Below, in pieces: positions 34,456 through 48,053 of a stretch of 64,000 bases of DNA. Numbering within the stretch: the first letter of the stretch is position 1; each line of letters opens with the position of its first letter. Source of the DNA: Drosophila miranda (taxonomy: Eukaryota; Arthropoda; Insecta; Diptera; Drosophilidae); NCBI RefSeq assembly GCF_003369915.1, contig NW_022881614.1, positions 11,119,001 to 11,183,000 on the forward strand, given 5' to 3'. The notes beneath the pieces were generated by a model, which ran no database searches, was not told the DNA's origin, and worked only from the letters and a program-made list of their open reading frames with translations. The position numbers were made by a program, and so were the translations under genes.

Positions 34456-37400
34456 AGAATCAGTTCGCGAAATGGGAACCATCTATGCCACACCTCCTGC
34501 TCGCACTCTCACATCTGAGGGCAAGAGAGAGAGAGAGAGGGAGAGGAGAGGTCTCAGGACCTGCGGCTTTACGATGGCCATTAAAGCCCCTAAAAAAATA
34601 ACGCGAAAAAAATGAGAATTGTAAATCATGGTCGAAGCAGAACCTGAGACCTTGCATGGGCTCCCTGCACTCTGGCTCTGGCTCTGGCTCTGACTGTGGA
34701 ACGTAGCTCTGACTTCTCGAGGGGCAAAGTCAAATAATAAAGTCAATAATGTTGACACCGTCGTGCGCAGGATCTGAAAGTCCTGAAACTCTAGAATCGG
34801 TAATCGGCAGAACAGAACAGAACAGAGCAAAAGAGACGGTCCTTCTCTACATAATGTATTCTATGTACTGGCCATGGTCCTGTATCTGTATCCTGTATCT
34901 ATCACTATGTATGTGGCAGGGACATGCGCAGAGCAGTGTATGCTCCACCTCTGGCGGCATGGACATGGACTCCTTTTAGCCACACCAGTGATTGCCGCAA
35001 TCATTCTAGTTTCATTATCTCAGCTGCAGATTTATGGCCTGTCCTTCTACGCTGCCACAGGACTCTCTCCCTAGCCCCTGTCCCCCCTCCTTGGTTGACC
35101 CTAAAAATTTCCAACTTTTCGGACAGCCGCAGCATCCATCAAGGGCAATTGATTTGATTTCCCGGGCATTTTATTGTCGATTTCCGCTCAATGGAATTCA
35201 CCATTTACCATGAACCCTGACCAATTGCAGTCGAATGCGGCCTACTGTCGCCACCCTCCTCCTCCCCCTCCCCCTCACCCGCTCCGCCTCTGATAGATAT
35301 GAATATGTTGGCTAAACAAGGCAGTCACTCCGTCTCCACCCCCCGGTCAACCATCCTCGCATTTGTAATTTGATTGTTGCGATTATCAGTTTGTTAATAT
35401 CCATGAAAATGATGAGGCTGGCAGAATGAATCCAATGAGATCCGATAAACGGAATGGCGCATTGTCTCCATGGTCCCCGTTAATGGACAGCGTGCAAATT
35501 GCCATAGCACATCCCATGGATACAATACATACATGTGTAGCGGAAGATACATTTGTACAACAGTATCTGTGTCGAGTCACAGCCTCGCATATTTGTGGCG
35601 ACAAACGGGTTCTACTCTCTGATGCAGTGTGTGCCTGAAACGTGTGAAATTATTCCGATGCTTGCTGGCATCATCATTTTACAAAGATGTTTATTCATTG
35701 GCGAGCTGATTGCAAAACCCTCTAGGTGCCACCTTAAGATACATATGTATGTATGTCTGTACGTCTGTACATCTATTGGCACACTCATAAAACATTTTCG
35801 ACTTCGTTTAGCGCTCAAACTTGGGCTTGCAATTATGCGGGAAATGAATGGGAATCAGAGGCCCAGGGGCCCTGGGGGTCTATGCTATGTGCCCATCTTT
35901 AGATCTCGCCGTGGACCATGGACCCTTCTGTGGCTGCACTCCCCGTCTGATGATCACTTTATATTCATTGACCGTTAGTGTGAAATTCGTACCTCATAAA
36001 GACAGAGAGAGACAGAGAGAGAGAGAGAGAGACTCCTTACAGATCCCCGGATTGCGGTCGCATCCAGCTAGCCACGGACAAAAGCTGCCTTTTGTCGGCT
36101 CCGAAATGCTGGGAAAGCGGCCAGGGAGCACCCGTGCCATAAACCCCGGTCGGGTGGAGAGACGAGACAGAGGTGCTAATTCACTATTAAAAGAAATCAG
36201 AAACAGAAACCGAAACCAAAACCAAAACTGAAGTAAGTCCCGACGTCCACTCATCACGCCCCAATAAAACTTAATTTTGTTTGCACATCCGAATACTCGC
36301 AGAGGAGGAGAGCCTTGGCTTGGCCTGTCTTGTCTTGGCCTGGATAATGCTATTGAATAATGCATTGTTTCCCTCTCGTGGAGGTGGAGACGTGGGAGAA
36401 CTTCGCATGAAGTGGCTGCCATTCATTGCTGTGTATCTATGTATGTATCTATCCATCCATCCATTGATTGCCCCCCCATAAAACACAAGATCTCTCGAGT
36501 TGAAATATGAGTATGAGTCGATGTCTGAGCCTGAGTCTGAGTCTCAGTTGAACACAGAGACAATGCCGAATTAGATACAAATGCCTAATTGATAATAATA
36601 TCGCATTTATTCCCTCAACAGACCCGAAAATCGGTTAACTCTTTTATGAAAAGAGCAGATGCTTCTCACAGATACAGATACGAGGGTGGGTGTCGCCCAG
36701 CTGGTGTCCTAATCCGCCCGCTTTGAGCCGCATAGTCGCATAATTTTTCAATAAACAACTTGATGATTGCTACATTTCAAACAAGCCTAATCCCTAATCC
36801 CCACATGATTAATTATCAACCTGCCCGGAAAGTCAACACCGCCCGCCCTGTTCCGCCCGTGGGGAAACGAATTGCTATCCACTGCCACTGCCACTCCCAC
36901 TCCCAATTCTGCAGAGATTTTCCTGTTTTGCTGTTTTTTAATTTACTGTATCCGAATCCTGGCGAGGCATTCCCCAGGGCAGCACGGAACAGAACAGAAC
37001 CATCCTCATCCTCCTCTCCGTGTATCTTTATTATCAAATCATAAAATGTTGCCACTTGTGTTGCATCCCCCAAAGGAAGAGCAGCCAGGCCGCAGCCACC
37101 ACGAAAGGGGTGTCATACCAGAAGGGGCATAGTCAGTGGCAGTGGAATGGGGGGGGAGAACCATCTGACTCCGATCCCGGGTCGAGCACTTCACAGACCA
37201 TTTTTTACGGCTCTCTGGCAAGTGTCAAAACATGTTTTGATGCGAACGCTCAATTAGATATAGTACCAGTATCAGGGGTTGTAGATATCCTGCCTTCCTG
37301 CCTTCTGCTGACTCTGTTGTTGTTGCCTCTTTTTTTGCTATGCTAGGCGGGATTATGAGCAATTGACACCACAGCCCTTTAAGGGCTGCTGCTGCTGCAA

Positions 37401-38261
37401 TTGAAACACATGATTTGTCTGGCAATTAAATCCAAATTTGATTCCTGCCGGGACACGCACGCTTTCTCTCCATCCCATTTCTCTCTGTTTGCTTGCTATT
37501 TTGCCAATGATTTCTCAATTATGACAATTGTCGGAGGACAGAAGGCCAGGGACCAGGGACCAGGGGCCAGAGATAGGACCAGAATGAGTACACAACGGGT
37601 GAGGTGACAATTAATTAGCCGAGGACAATTCGAGGACACTGAAATTTCTTTTGACTCGCAATGCAACCTGACGCGTGGCAGGGAGGAGGCCCACATCCAC
37701 ACACATCCACATCCAAGGCTGCTGCCCTGCGGGGTACCCTCTCACTCCGCATCGATTCTGCTGGAATCGCATTAATACGCCTCGAACTCCGACGGAGCCC
37801 AGGCTCTGTTTTGATTCTGTGCTGATTCCTGGCTTGTGCCAAACCCCCGTGGATGCCCCCGTGCTGTCCTGTCTTGATGTCTCGTGCTTGTGGGTGGCCA
37901 AACACGGCCAGTGCTCCGAAGGCCACTCCGAAGGCACGCTTGTCCCCGTTCCGCCTCTCAATTTGCACACAGTGTTTCCTCCCTACGGAGAGCCAGGGCG
38001 AAGGTCAGGCCAGGTGTTGAGGGGCGGAGAGGAGAGCAGCTGCCTTCGATGGCTCGATGTGGCTATGTGTCGATGTATCTATTTCAAGCCAGGTTTCTCC
38101 ACAGCTAATCCAACAGCCAGGTCCATAAAAGCGCTGACAAATCCAATTCTCAGTTGGATCGTAAATCGCCAGGTAACCCAACTGATGGTGGTTCGGATTC
38201 GGATTCAGGTAAAATACATATTGCAAAAACACTTTAGATATAATTTCGAATGTTTTGTAGA
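34456..38261. promoter_or_regulatory. eve 3' proximal regulatory region (includes expected stripe 4+6 interval)
   Basis: Non-coding between the eve polyadenylation signal and the DINE-like insertion. CCTAATCCCTAATCCCC (about 36783-36800) and CTAATCCGCCCG (about 36710) are Bicoid-type pairs. Hunchback-like CATAATTTTT lies near 36739. By distance alone the stripe 4+6 element (+4.2 to +5.2 kb in melanogaster) should fall at about 34.5-35.5 kb. Its edges cannot be fixed by eye. Open frames here look incidental. Confidence 0.4.
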
Positions 38262-38267
38262 TTTATT
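38262..38267 (-). terminator. eve polyadenylation signal
   Basis: AATAAA on the minus strand, about 175 bases after the eve stop codon, the 3' UTR size expected for eve. Confidence 0.6.
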
Positions 38268-38440
38268 TTTGATTTCGTGTTGGAACTTAAGCACTAAGAT
38301 TCAACTATAGATTACAGTATCATATCATCCATCCAGAGGGGCATTCAATAAATAGGATTTGGGAGGAGGGTGGATGGACATTCTAAGGCTAATTTGTACA
38401 ATCCTTTGAGGGAGCGGGGGAGGAGGACAGGAGGACATGC

Positions 38441-39694
<1,254 letters not shown>

Positions 39695-39732
39695 TCACAG
39701 TTCGAATTTGCCTCTCTCGGCCACCCCGCGGC

Positions 39733-39741
39733 CCTTATATA
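39733..39741 (-). promoter_or_regulatory. eve: eve TATA box
   Basis: TATATAAGG on the minus strand, about 150 bases upstream of the ATG at 39583. It predicts a start site near 39705-39710. GC-rich DNA surrounds it. Confidence 0.85.
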
Positions 39742-40035
39742 CCTCTGCGCCCGTGCCTGCAATGGCCGCCGTCGCCCAGGCACTGCACTGCAGCCAATCA
39801 AAGCAGGCAGCCAGGCGCTCGAGCGGGACAGCCGATGAGGGGGCTAACCTTGCGGTGCTTTGAGAGAGTCGCTGCTGCTGAGAGAGTCTCTGGTGCTGGT
39901 GCTGGTGCTGCTGCTACTGGCTGACAATTATGCGACGATGAAGGCAATTACGATGCCGGAACAAAAGGGAGGGCACAAAAAATAGGATGCCAAGCGGGGG
40001 GCGAACAGGCGGAGAACATAATCAAGTTATCATGG

Positions 40036-40078
40036 AGCTCGCTCGCTCGCTCGCTCTCTCTTTCTCTCTCTCTCTTTG
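40036..40078. promoter_or_regulatory. GAGA-factor tract upstream of eve
   Basis: A CTCGCTCGCTCGCTCGCTCT run followed by (CT)n, about 330-370 bp upstream of the eve start. It is a strong candidate for Trl/GAF binding, which is known at the eve promoter. Confidence 0.6.
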
Positions 40079-40839
40079 TGTGCACGGCAAGAGAGAGGAA
40101 TTTGGTATTCATAGCGGATGAGCGAATCTTTTGTTTCGCTTGTCCGCAAGCAGGCGGACGCCCCAGAGCGAGCGAGACGTGAGGTACCCCCTTAATAATG
40201 CGACTTTATCGGCTTCATCAAGTATGATATGGTATAATGCTGCCCAGCAGTACGGAGAGGAGTACGGACGGACCAAGGAGTAAGGAGTAAGGAAGAGAGT
40301 ACAGGATGTTGGGTGGTTGGTTGCTTTCACCAAGTCGTATTATGTACATACATATGTACATGGATGCCAGCCATAGCCATGTACATACATGTTCACGGGG
40401 GTACATAGTAGTAGTGGGTATAGCATTTATCGATCGATGCTTGCCCAGCGAATTATTTCTCTTTTATGAAGTCTTAATATAATGCAGCACGTTTAACGGC
40501 CTCACACTTGCCACTCCACACCCCACCACCCACCAGCGTTGGGTGGGCACGGGTGGAGGGGGATTCGCATTACCATTTTCCAGGTAGTATATCTATGATA
40601 ATGGAGCACAATTTCGGGGGCCGGGGGCTGCGGGTCGGAACTTAATTTGAAAAGTTTCTCGGTTTCAGTTTCGTTGGGAAAAACATTTATTATGATGATA
40701 TAATCATCCAGAGAGGAGGCAACTGTACATACACTTTGGGGGTGCAGAGGGGGGGCAGGTGTAGTGGGGTGTCATATGGGAGGGGAGTAGTAGGGGCCTT
40801 GCGCAAGCGACATCGGTCATCGATTTACCTGCCGCGGCT

Positions 40840-41580
40840 GACAAGGGGTTAAGCTTGTGGCTTAGCGTTAAGCTCCGTCCGGTTGAGTGCAAAAAATAAC
40901 CCAATTCCGTTAGTCCGTTAATGATCCTGCTGCCTGTGTGTGTGTTTGTGTGTGTCCCTTAATCTTAATCCCTTCGACATCTCATTATTATGTGTGTTTT
41001 ATGACTTTCTAATGAAATTGCCAAATGGGAGTAGGGATCGATTTAGGGATCGAGACAGGGATAGGGATATAGGGATCTCTTGACCCTTGGCTTTGGTCGG
41101 GTTCCAAGTCAAGCCTTCGGGCTAATCCTGGCTAAAACAAACAAACAAATAAACAAACCAGCGAAAGCGTTGACTGTGGAAACTCCTGAGGCCAGGAGAC
41201 AACCCTTGGTCGCAAGGGTCCGTCTTCCGCCTAACTCCGATTCAATTGAGGCGAAAGTAGAGCAATCTCCAGGGTTAGGCCGCGCAGCATGTTACTGAAT
41301 TCCAGTTGATGCTGCAATAAAATCTAACTCGTCGGTCGGCAACGGCAACGGCATCGGCATAAACATGAGGCAAGGCAAGAAGTGGCAAAGGAGGAAAGTG
41401 AAACCAAAACTGCGACTCGACTGGAAATATGAAAATTGACTAATAATCTTGCTGATGGCAAACGGATTAACACGGAGCAGAGAGCACCCAGGGAACCGTC
41501 AAGGAACCGTCAAAGAATCTCATCTCGCGAAACGGAACCCTGGTCCTTGCCCATTGTTATGCATTCCATTCCCGAGTAAT
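40840..41580 (-). promoter_or_regulatory. eve stripe 2 enhancer
   Basis: Read on the minus strand this is collinear with the melanogaster stripe 2 element. Recognisable landmarks are the Kruppel-type TAACCCAATT at 40897-40906 and the Bicoid-type TTAATCC near 40965. The Hunchback-type block near CATTATTATGTG lies at about 40983-40995, Bicoid-type CTAATCC at 41122-41128, and GGATTAA with Bicoid character at 41464-41470. It ends near CATTGTTATGCA at about 41555. It lies 1.1-1.9 kb upstream of the eve start, as expected. Inputs in melanogaster are Bcd, Hb, Gt and Kr. Confidence 0.9.
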
Positions 41581-42364
41581 GCATCCTTCCTGCAATGCTC
41601 TACTGCTCTACTGCCATGTCCATTACGAGTTAGTTAAAATTATTGGGTTATATTGCGCCGCAATTTGCATTAGCATTAACTCGCCAGAGGCTCTACCTGG
41701 AGCGATCTCCTCTCTTGGCCGCACTGGAAAAGGCCCAGTGCAAGCCTTCCCGACCCGACCCGACCCGTCCAGAACAGAACAGAACCCTACCCACAACCTT
41801 GCCTATTGTGCCACCATTGTCTTTGACTCTGTGTGTCCGCGAGAGTGTCCCTTTTTAGATTGGGTTGAGTTGAGTTGCAACTTCAACCAGCCCAGCCATG
41901 GCTTCAGGGCGACACTGCGGCAGAGACAGTAAATACCCTTTATGGCAGACCTTTCACCAGGCGAAAGTGTCGAGCTGTTGCACTGTCGAGGATCAGTACC
42001 TGCCCCTGTCCATTGCAATCCCTTGGCCATTGTCCGGCCTCAACACTCAATCCAAGAACACTTTCTGGCCTTTCGCTGCGAAATAAATACCGGGAAGCCG
42101 AAGACGAAGCCTCCAGCGATCCTCCCGTTGTTGCTGCTTTATTGCACATTTTGCACGCACAAAGCGCCGATCCGATCTCGCTGATTATGTCAGTCATCAT
42201 GGGAAGAAAATGGCGAATACTGGACGGAGGGCACGGCCTCTATCTTTATTCCCTTACAGAAAGTGGGAGACGAGACAAGACGGGTAACAGAATTGGCAAA
42301 GGAAAGGCCTAGACACTGTGCAAAAATTGGCCATGCCATAAAAATGCCGAGCAAATTGTACCTT

Positions 42365-43052
42365 CACCTTGGACAGTGCCATGTATGCCATCCCCCGGGG
42401 GACAGAGTGTCAGACAATCAGTTCCAACCCCAAGGCGAACTATGTAAAATCCAATACCATGAAAACACACACAGTTTTCCAATAATGGACAATTTCAGAG
42501 CAAATGGAAAAACAAATTCAAATAATCCGCCATAAAATAATAATTATTATCATTATTATTTTTTATACAATAAGGAAAGCATTCGCAAACAAAGCTGTGC
42601 GAATCTTAATAATGGCCGAAAAGCACCTGCTTAAGATTGTTTCCGATTTGATTTCAATCTTAATCTGAAGATTAATGTACTGTTTTACCTTCTTAGATCT
42701 TCTATCATATGTATGATACTTCATAGTATGTTTAAGACTGTAAGATCCTCGAACATTTGGCAAATGGAATGCTGCTAAATTGTTTGAGATTATTGTTTTT
42801 GTATGAATTCCATCAGTAATTCAGGTGAGACCAAGTTTACTTGATTATATTGCATGATTGCAGACTTTCCCCCAATTTAACACAAGACTCCACCTTGGAC
42901 AGTGCCATGTATGCCATCCCCCGGGGGACAGAGTGTCAGACAATCAGTTCCAACCCCAAGGCGAGCTATGTAAAATCCAATACCATGAAAACACACACAG
43001 TTTTCCAATAATGGACAATTTCAGAGCAAATGGAAAAACAAATTCAAATAAT
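42365..43052. repeat. 162-bp direct duplication flanking a 364-bp insert
   Basis: CACCTTGGACAGTGCCATG starts both copies (42365-42526 and 42891-43052), which differ at one base. The unit includes the palindrome TCCCCCGGGGGA. The 364 bp between them is AT-rich with short local palindromes (ATCATATGTATGAT at about 42703) and no coding sign. The block lies between the stripe 2 and stripe 3+7 enhancers. Confidence 0.9.
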
Positions 43053-43129
43053 TTATGCCTGGCCCGGCCGAAGGAGCAGCCTCATAAAAATATGAATGCC
43101 GTAGCGGAAAAGAACAGAAAACACAGAGA

Positions 43130-43640
43130 AAAGAACATATCTTAAAAATGAGAGCACTGAATGCGGACGTGCATGTGAGTTATGGCCACAATTAACAGGT
43201 AACTAGAACGCTCTAACCTTGGGAAGACCGTAGTTTTTCCAGGAGCACAATAAAAACCCGTGAAGAATTAAAAAATTAGAGCAGTTTGCTGCGTTCGGGG
43301 AAAAAAACTAGCGCAGCGAAAAAAGCGCACAAAGGGAACAAAAAACTTGATCTACTTTTCTAATATAGACATACAGAAATCCTCCGAGGGCCGGTCGAGG
43401 TCCCAGCGCTACCGGATACGCGCCCATTCCGCGAACTAGATCACCCGAGTGCCCATAAAAATCTGCATATACCATACCATAATTCCAGTCCGGAGTTTGT
43501 TTTGCGGCCTAACAATGGGAGTGGAAATGAAAATGGAAATGGACCATAAACAATAAAGCATAAGGAGAGCAGGGCAGGGCACAAAAATTAGCACAAAAAA
43601 CTGATCTAGTTTTCTAATGCAGCGAGGTCGTCGTCGTCGT
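43130..43640 (-). promoter_or_regulatory. eve stripe 3+7 enhancer
   Basis: Collinear on the minus strand with the melanogaster 3+7 element. Two STAT92E sites are kept: TTCGGGGAA at 43294-43302 and TTCCGCGAA at 43427-43435. Blocks such as CTGATCTAGTTTTCTAATGC (near 43600) and TTAAAAAATTAGAGCAG (near 43268) also match, and there are several Hunchback-type A/T runs. Position is 3.4-3.9 kb upstream. In melanogaster it is activated by STAT92E and Zelda and repressed by Hb and Kni. Confidence 0.92.
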
Positions 43641-45480
43641 CGTCCTGCCATGGCCAGGATGCATCCTCGGGAGCAGCATCCTCATCGCCGGTCGCCGTTG
43701 TTCTGCGGTCGTCGCGCTCTCAGTTCCGGCGAAGGTGCACCAATAAAAAGGCGCGTCCCGGGACTCTACCTAGTTTTTTCGGTCCAATTTTTGGTGGAAA
43801 CTCGAGCGCGTAATAAACTGTAGTCCAGGTCCCTTCTGGAACAACGACTAACTGCCGTAATTAGGATGTTTGTAGGGCAGCACCGAGGATCGCTGCCAGG
43901 TCGGAGCTTAGGCCGTGGAAAAAAGTAACAATGGACAATGGAAAAAACTCATAAAAAGAGCAACAAAGTGGTCTACAAAAAAAGTGCCACAAAAGTGGCA
44001 AAAAAAAATTGGCTCGCTTTTTGTCGAGTGTCGTGTAGGGAACAAAAAGAGGCCACAAAAAGTGTCCACGAGCCCGGGGCTCACAATTGAGTCAAATAAT
44101 TAGGTTTGGCCAGAGGATTGTTCCCTCTTTGTGTGGGCGAAATGATTAGCGGTTTCTTTTTTAGGATCTTATGGCATGTCTCTGGTTTTAGGGAATTGGA
44201 AACAGGAGTACAATCATCAGTGGATGGCCAGACATCGAAGGAAAGCCTGTAGAGTGGGGATTGAAAATGAAGATGGGGCTGAGGCTGGCCTCCCATTGGG
44301 GTGGCCAATCAATCGGACTCTTTTACTATAAGTACAGAGCACTACGGTGGGCGACCAATCCAGTCTCAACTGTGACGAATGCATCTTTTGGCAGGAGGAG
44401 AGCAGACTCTCCTGCCCAGCCAACGGAGAGATTCGCCAACAAACACTGCTGGAAAGCCGCAGACTACAGAAAATAGAAACCAGAGGACACACAGAACACA
44501 GAGTGCCAAGAGTCGGTAGCAGTAGTCCACCGCATTGACGAATCACATCAAAGTGGAACACATAGGGTCCTCTAGCTCAGGGTCAGGCAACGGCATCCTG
44601 CTAACAGACATGTCAAATCACGGGAAAACAACGACGACAGGACACAGTGCCGCCAAAGGAGATGCATAGATGCAAAAGGACAAGGAGATGCCGTGCCGAG
44701 AACGAGACCCAAAAGCAGCATCGACTTACCGCAGCAAATTCGCGCAGGCTGTGCGAGAACAGCGGGGAACACCATAATATTTTGGTTGCAACGGACATGG
44801 ACTTGGACTCGGAGGAGCGTAGAGGAGAATCTGGGCAATGCAAACATTTTCAATGGAATCCGAGTCCTGCACAGCTAGCATCTTTATTGATGAGCAATTA
44901 GCCACGGTGAGTGGCGGTTTTCGAGTGAGCTACAGGACCCTGGCTACTCGCAGGACTCTGCGACTGGGACTCCGATTCGCATTTGGACTCTGCTCTGCAA
45001 GAGCAAACCCACAGCTTCAGTGGCGGCGTCGAGCAATCTTTTAGAGTCTGTTTCTGTTTCTTTTGCTGTTTCCTGGTTTTGGCGTAAATTTGTGAAAATT
45101 GAGTCGTTCCGGTAGGAACAGTGCCCGTTTTTGGGAGGTAATTCTGTAGCAATTTTATTTGTATCGTAGGTGTTGTATTTGTCAACATTTAGCCAGGACT
45201 AGGCCCAGATCCGATCCTTCACAGACCAGAACGGAATGGAACGGACATGGGCGGTACAGGCAGATCGGTGGCAGTGGATTAGACGAATTGTGGGCACGGA
45301 TTTGAAATGCCTACTGCAGCACTAATTGGGCTTCACTCTGCATGGTCGATAGTGAGGGCAACAGAGGAGTGGGAGAGGCAAAAGCCAGTTTTAAGGATGC
45401 GTTTATCTGCGCTGAGGATGTGCTAATTTTTTACTCAACAGATCGCATAAATGAGATAGGATCGAAATAATCAGTACCAC
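43641..45480. promoter_or_regulatory. eve far-upstream region (expected late/autoregulatory element)
   Basis: Non-coding. In melanogaster the autoregulatory late element lies at about -5 to -6 kb, which would be about 44.9-45.6 kb here. I cannot place it by motif with confidence. Open frames here have no family resemblance. Confidence 0.35.
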
Positions 45481-46743
45481 GAGGAGGGTACTGTATTAGG
45501 AGTAGAATTACTTTAATTACATATATACAATACAATTAAATTCATAGGGATTGGATTTTGAATTATTTACTTTAAATACATCAATTAACATACAATGACC
45601 CCTAACAACAAAAATTACACGAAATATTAAAATTTTAAATAAATATTAAATTCAAATAATAATGTAACATCCAATGTATTTGCTACATTCCATGTCCTTG
45701 TCCACTCTATTTTACACGCCTCGAAGGTATGCAACACTTTTCTTCACTCAATAACGTAATGTAATATTCTAACGTTGTTAGGCCAACGATTTCACAGCAG
45801 TGACACTGCGACAGCAATCAAACATTTCGGTATTTTTTGAGGTCAAAATTGAACCGAAGGTATATTTACAGTATATCGGTATAAATGGTATATTTTGCCA
45901 ATTTCATTTATATTAAATTTCATTTTCAACGTTATTCCAATAAAAGCAAGTATTTAAAATAAGCCAGTCAAGTAGAAAATTGATTCATCAATCGTATAAA
46001 ATTATGTGGGCATAGCTGAGTATTCTATTTAGCTGGGAATATTCGACGGAAAATAAAAAACGAGAAATATGATACATTTTCGGTATTTTATAGAGTAAGA
46101 CCGTATATTTTATTGGGGCTTTCTCCCTATTTAGCTGGGAATATTCGACGGAAAATAAAAAACGAGAAATATGATACATTTTCGGTATTTTATAGAGTAA
46201 GACCGTATATTTTATTGGGGCTTTCTCCCTATTTTGTGATGGGATATCCTCTCTTCGTGGAGGGATTTTTCCCCGCCAAAATGTCCTTTTTCCCCTCAGC
46301 AATGTCCCTTACGGCGCATTCAATACTCACTTACGTTTTATGTTGCTGGCAACATGAATGTGCATGGGCCAGACTCATGTGCCGTGAAATCGTTCCACAA
46401 CATTGCGCAGATTGAGCAACATTTTGCATACCCTGGAAAATGGATGTTATAGAACTGAGAAAATGTTTGTCATCTAATGCACCAATATAGGCCAAATCTA
46501 TTCAGTCTCTGTTTTAAAGGTATTTCAACGATACTTCTTACAGAAACTAAGAATGGGTATCGGGATAGAGATATATTTACAAGACCCGGATTGAGCAACA
46601 TTGTGCATACCCTGGGGAAATGGATGTTATAGAACTGAGAAAATGTTTGTCATCTAATGCACCAATAAAGGCCAAAACTAGTCCAAAACAACATCTGTTG
46701 TAACTCTCCATTATTTAAAAACATTTAATGTGTACTGGTATTT
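45481..46743. repeat. AT-rich boundary between eve and the WDR89-like gene, with local duplications
   Basis: A 102-bp tandem duplication occupies about 46025-46228 (CTATTTAGCTGGGAATATTC repeated). A diverged direct repeat of about 87 bp starts at 46411 and 46590 (ATTGAGCAACATTxTGCATACCCTGG). Motif 6-like GGTATTTT/GGTATATTT copies cluster at 45832-45895. In melanogaster the nhomie boundary lies at this position. Confidence 0.7.
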
Positions 46744-48053
46744 TTAATACGGCGTCTTTTTGTGGGATTTTATCTTGGTTTTCAGCTTGCCACTGTTGCT
46801 CACGTTTCCAGTGGCATCCTGCGTCCAAACGCTAACAATGCCGCTCTCGCCGCCCGTCACCAGCAGCTGGCGCTTGGCATCGAATAGACTGTCCCGAACG
46901 ATTTGCTTATTACCAGCGAAATTAGCCAATGGTTCGAGCTTTTCTTTGGATAGGACGCTCACAGAGCGCAGGATCTCTCTGCAAGGATAGTTATCAGAAG
47001 AGGGAACACAAATTGAAGCATTAAGACTCACCCGCGATTGTAGTTAGTGCCTGCCAAAAGGAACACGCCATTGTCCTCCAGATTATGGGCATTTATCAGG
47101 TTGATATTACCCGCATTCTTGCGTCGAATAGCCTCAGTGATATCGGACCGTTCAAACGAAGCCACCTCGTCGCCCTCCTCGCACTCGTAGCTCTTAAAAT
47201 CATTGGTATGGGTAATACACGAGATGATGTCCTTGTCGTAGACGTTACGATGCCAGTTCAGTCGGTGCACACTACTCTCCGTATTGATCGTGTTCTGCAG
47301 GGCCTCGTCCTCGTCGGTCTGTTTGATGTCAAACAAATTGATGAGGCCATCGGTTCCTCTGGTGCAGAGCATATCTGGATTTCGATCGTGGAAGCGCACT
47401 GAGGTCACATCATCCTGGTGGCTCTCGTAGAAGCCACCCAGTTGCTTGCACTCTCTCACATCGAAGAACAGTAGATGGACACTGCCGATGTATTGCTCCG
47501 TGCCGCAGCAAATAATTCTGCTATTGGGCACCTGTGGGAATTGTGCCTCTGGATCGCTTTTGTACTCGAATCTGGCCTGCTCGCCTGAGGTGCGTAGGTC
47601 AAAGAGACGCACCATTCCATCAGTGGTGCCCACAAGTAGGGCATCGGAGCCCTCATCGAGGAACTGCACTCCACAGATGGTAGCGCCCGTTTTGGTCTTT
47701 TCTTTGGCGGGTACATCTTGCAGGGTTTTCAGTCCTCCGGCCGTCTCCAGATCGTAGATGTGAACGGCTGTGCTGGACAGACCGGCAGCTATCCGGGTGA
47801 ATCTGTGGTCTGCACCTAGACTCAGTACATAGTCCCGCTTCAGCGAAACCACCGATTCATCTTGCGGCTTGTACTGCAGCCGGAAATTGGCGGAAAGCTC
47901 TTGAACGCTACAGGTGTCCTCGTCTTTGATGTCTGCTTCGTCCTCGGAGCTGGGCAGGTCCTTGGTGACTGCTTCTGTAACACCAGGATAGTTAATAGTC
48001 AGTTGATTAGTTCATTATCGCTCACCTTCCAAATATTTGTCAAAATCAGTCAT
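46744..48053 (-). CDS. WDR89-like WD40-repeat protein (CG12134 by position)
   Basis: Three exons in phase: 48026-48053, 47032-47974 and 46744-46978, giving 401 aa from MTDFDKYLE. Acidic N-terminus, then WD-type blades recognisable by GTTDGMVRLFDLR, DDVTSVRFHDRNPDMLCTRG, TDGLINLFDIKQ and GESGIVSVWTQD. The length and spacing fit WDR89, a single beta-propeller of unknown biochemical role. The 3' end faces eve, as the CG12134 gene does in melanogaster, so that identity is likely by synteny. Introns are 51 and 53 bp with consensus ends. It starts about 0.85 kb from the end of eIF3j. Confidence 0.88.

Noticed and set aside
28394..38261. Searched for TER94 (VCP/p97) exons next to eve
   Set aside because: No AAA ATPase Walker A/B motifs or long open frames were found on either strand.
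37675..38310. Plus-strand ORF of 211 codons downstream of eve
   Set aside because: No recognisable domain, crosses the eve 3' UTR in antisense, Pro/Cys-rich low information.
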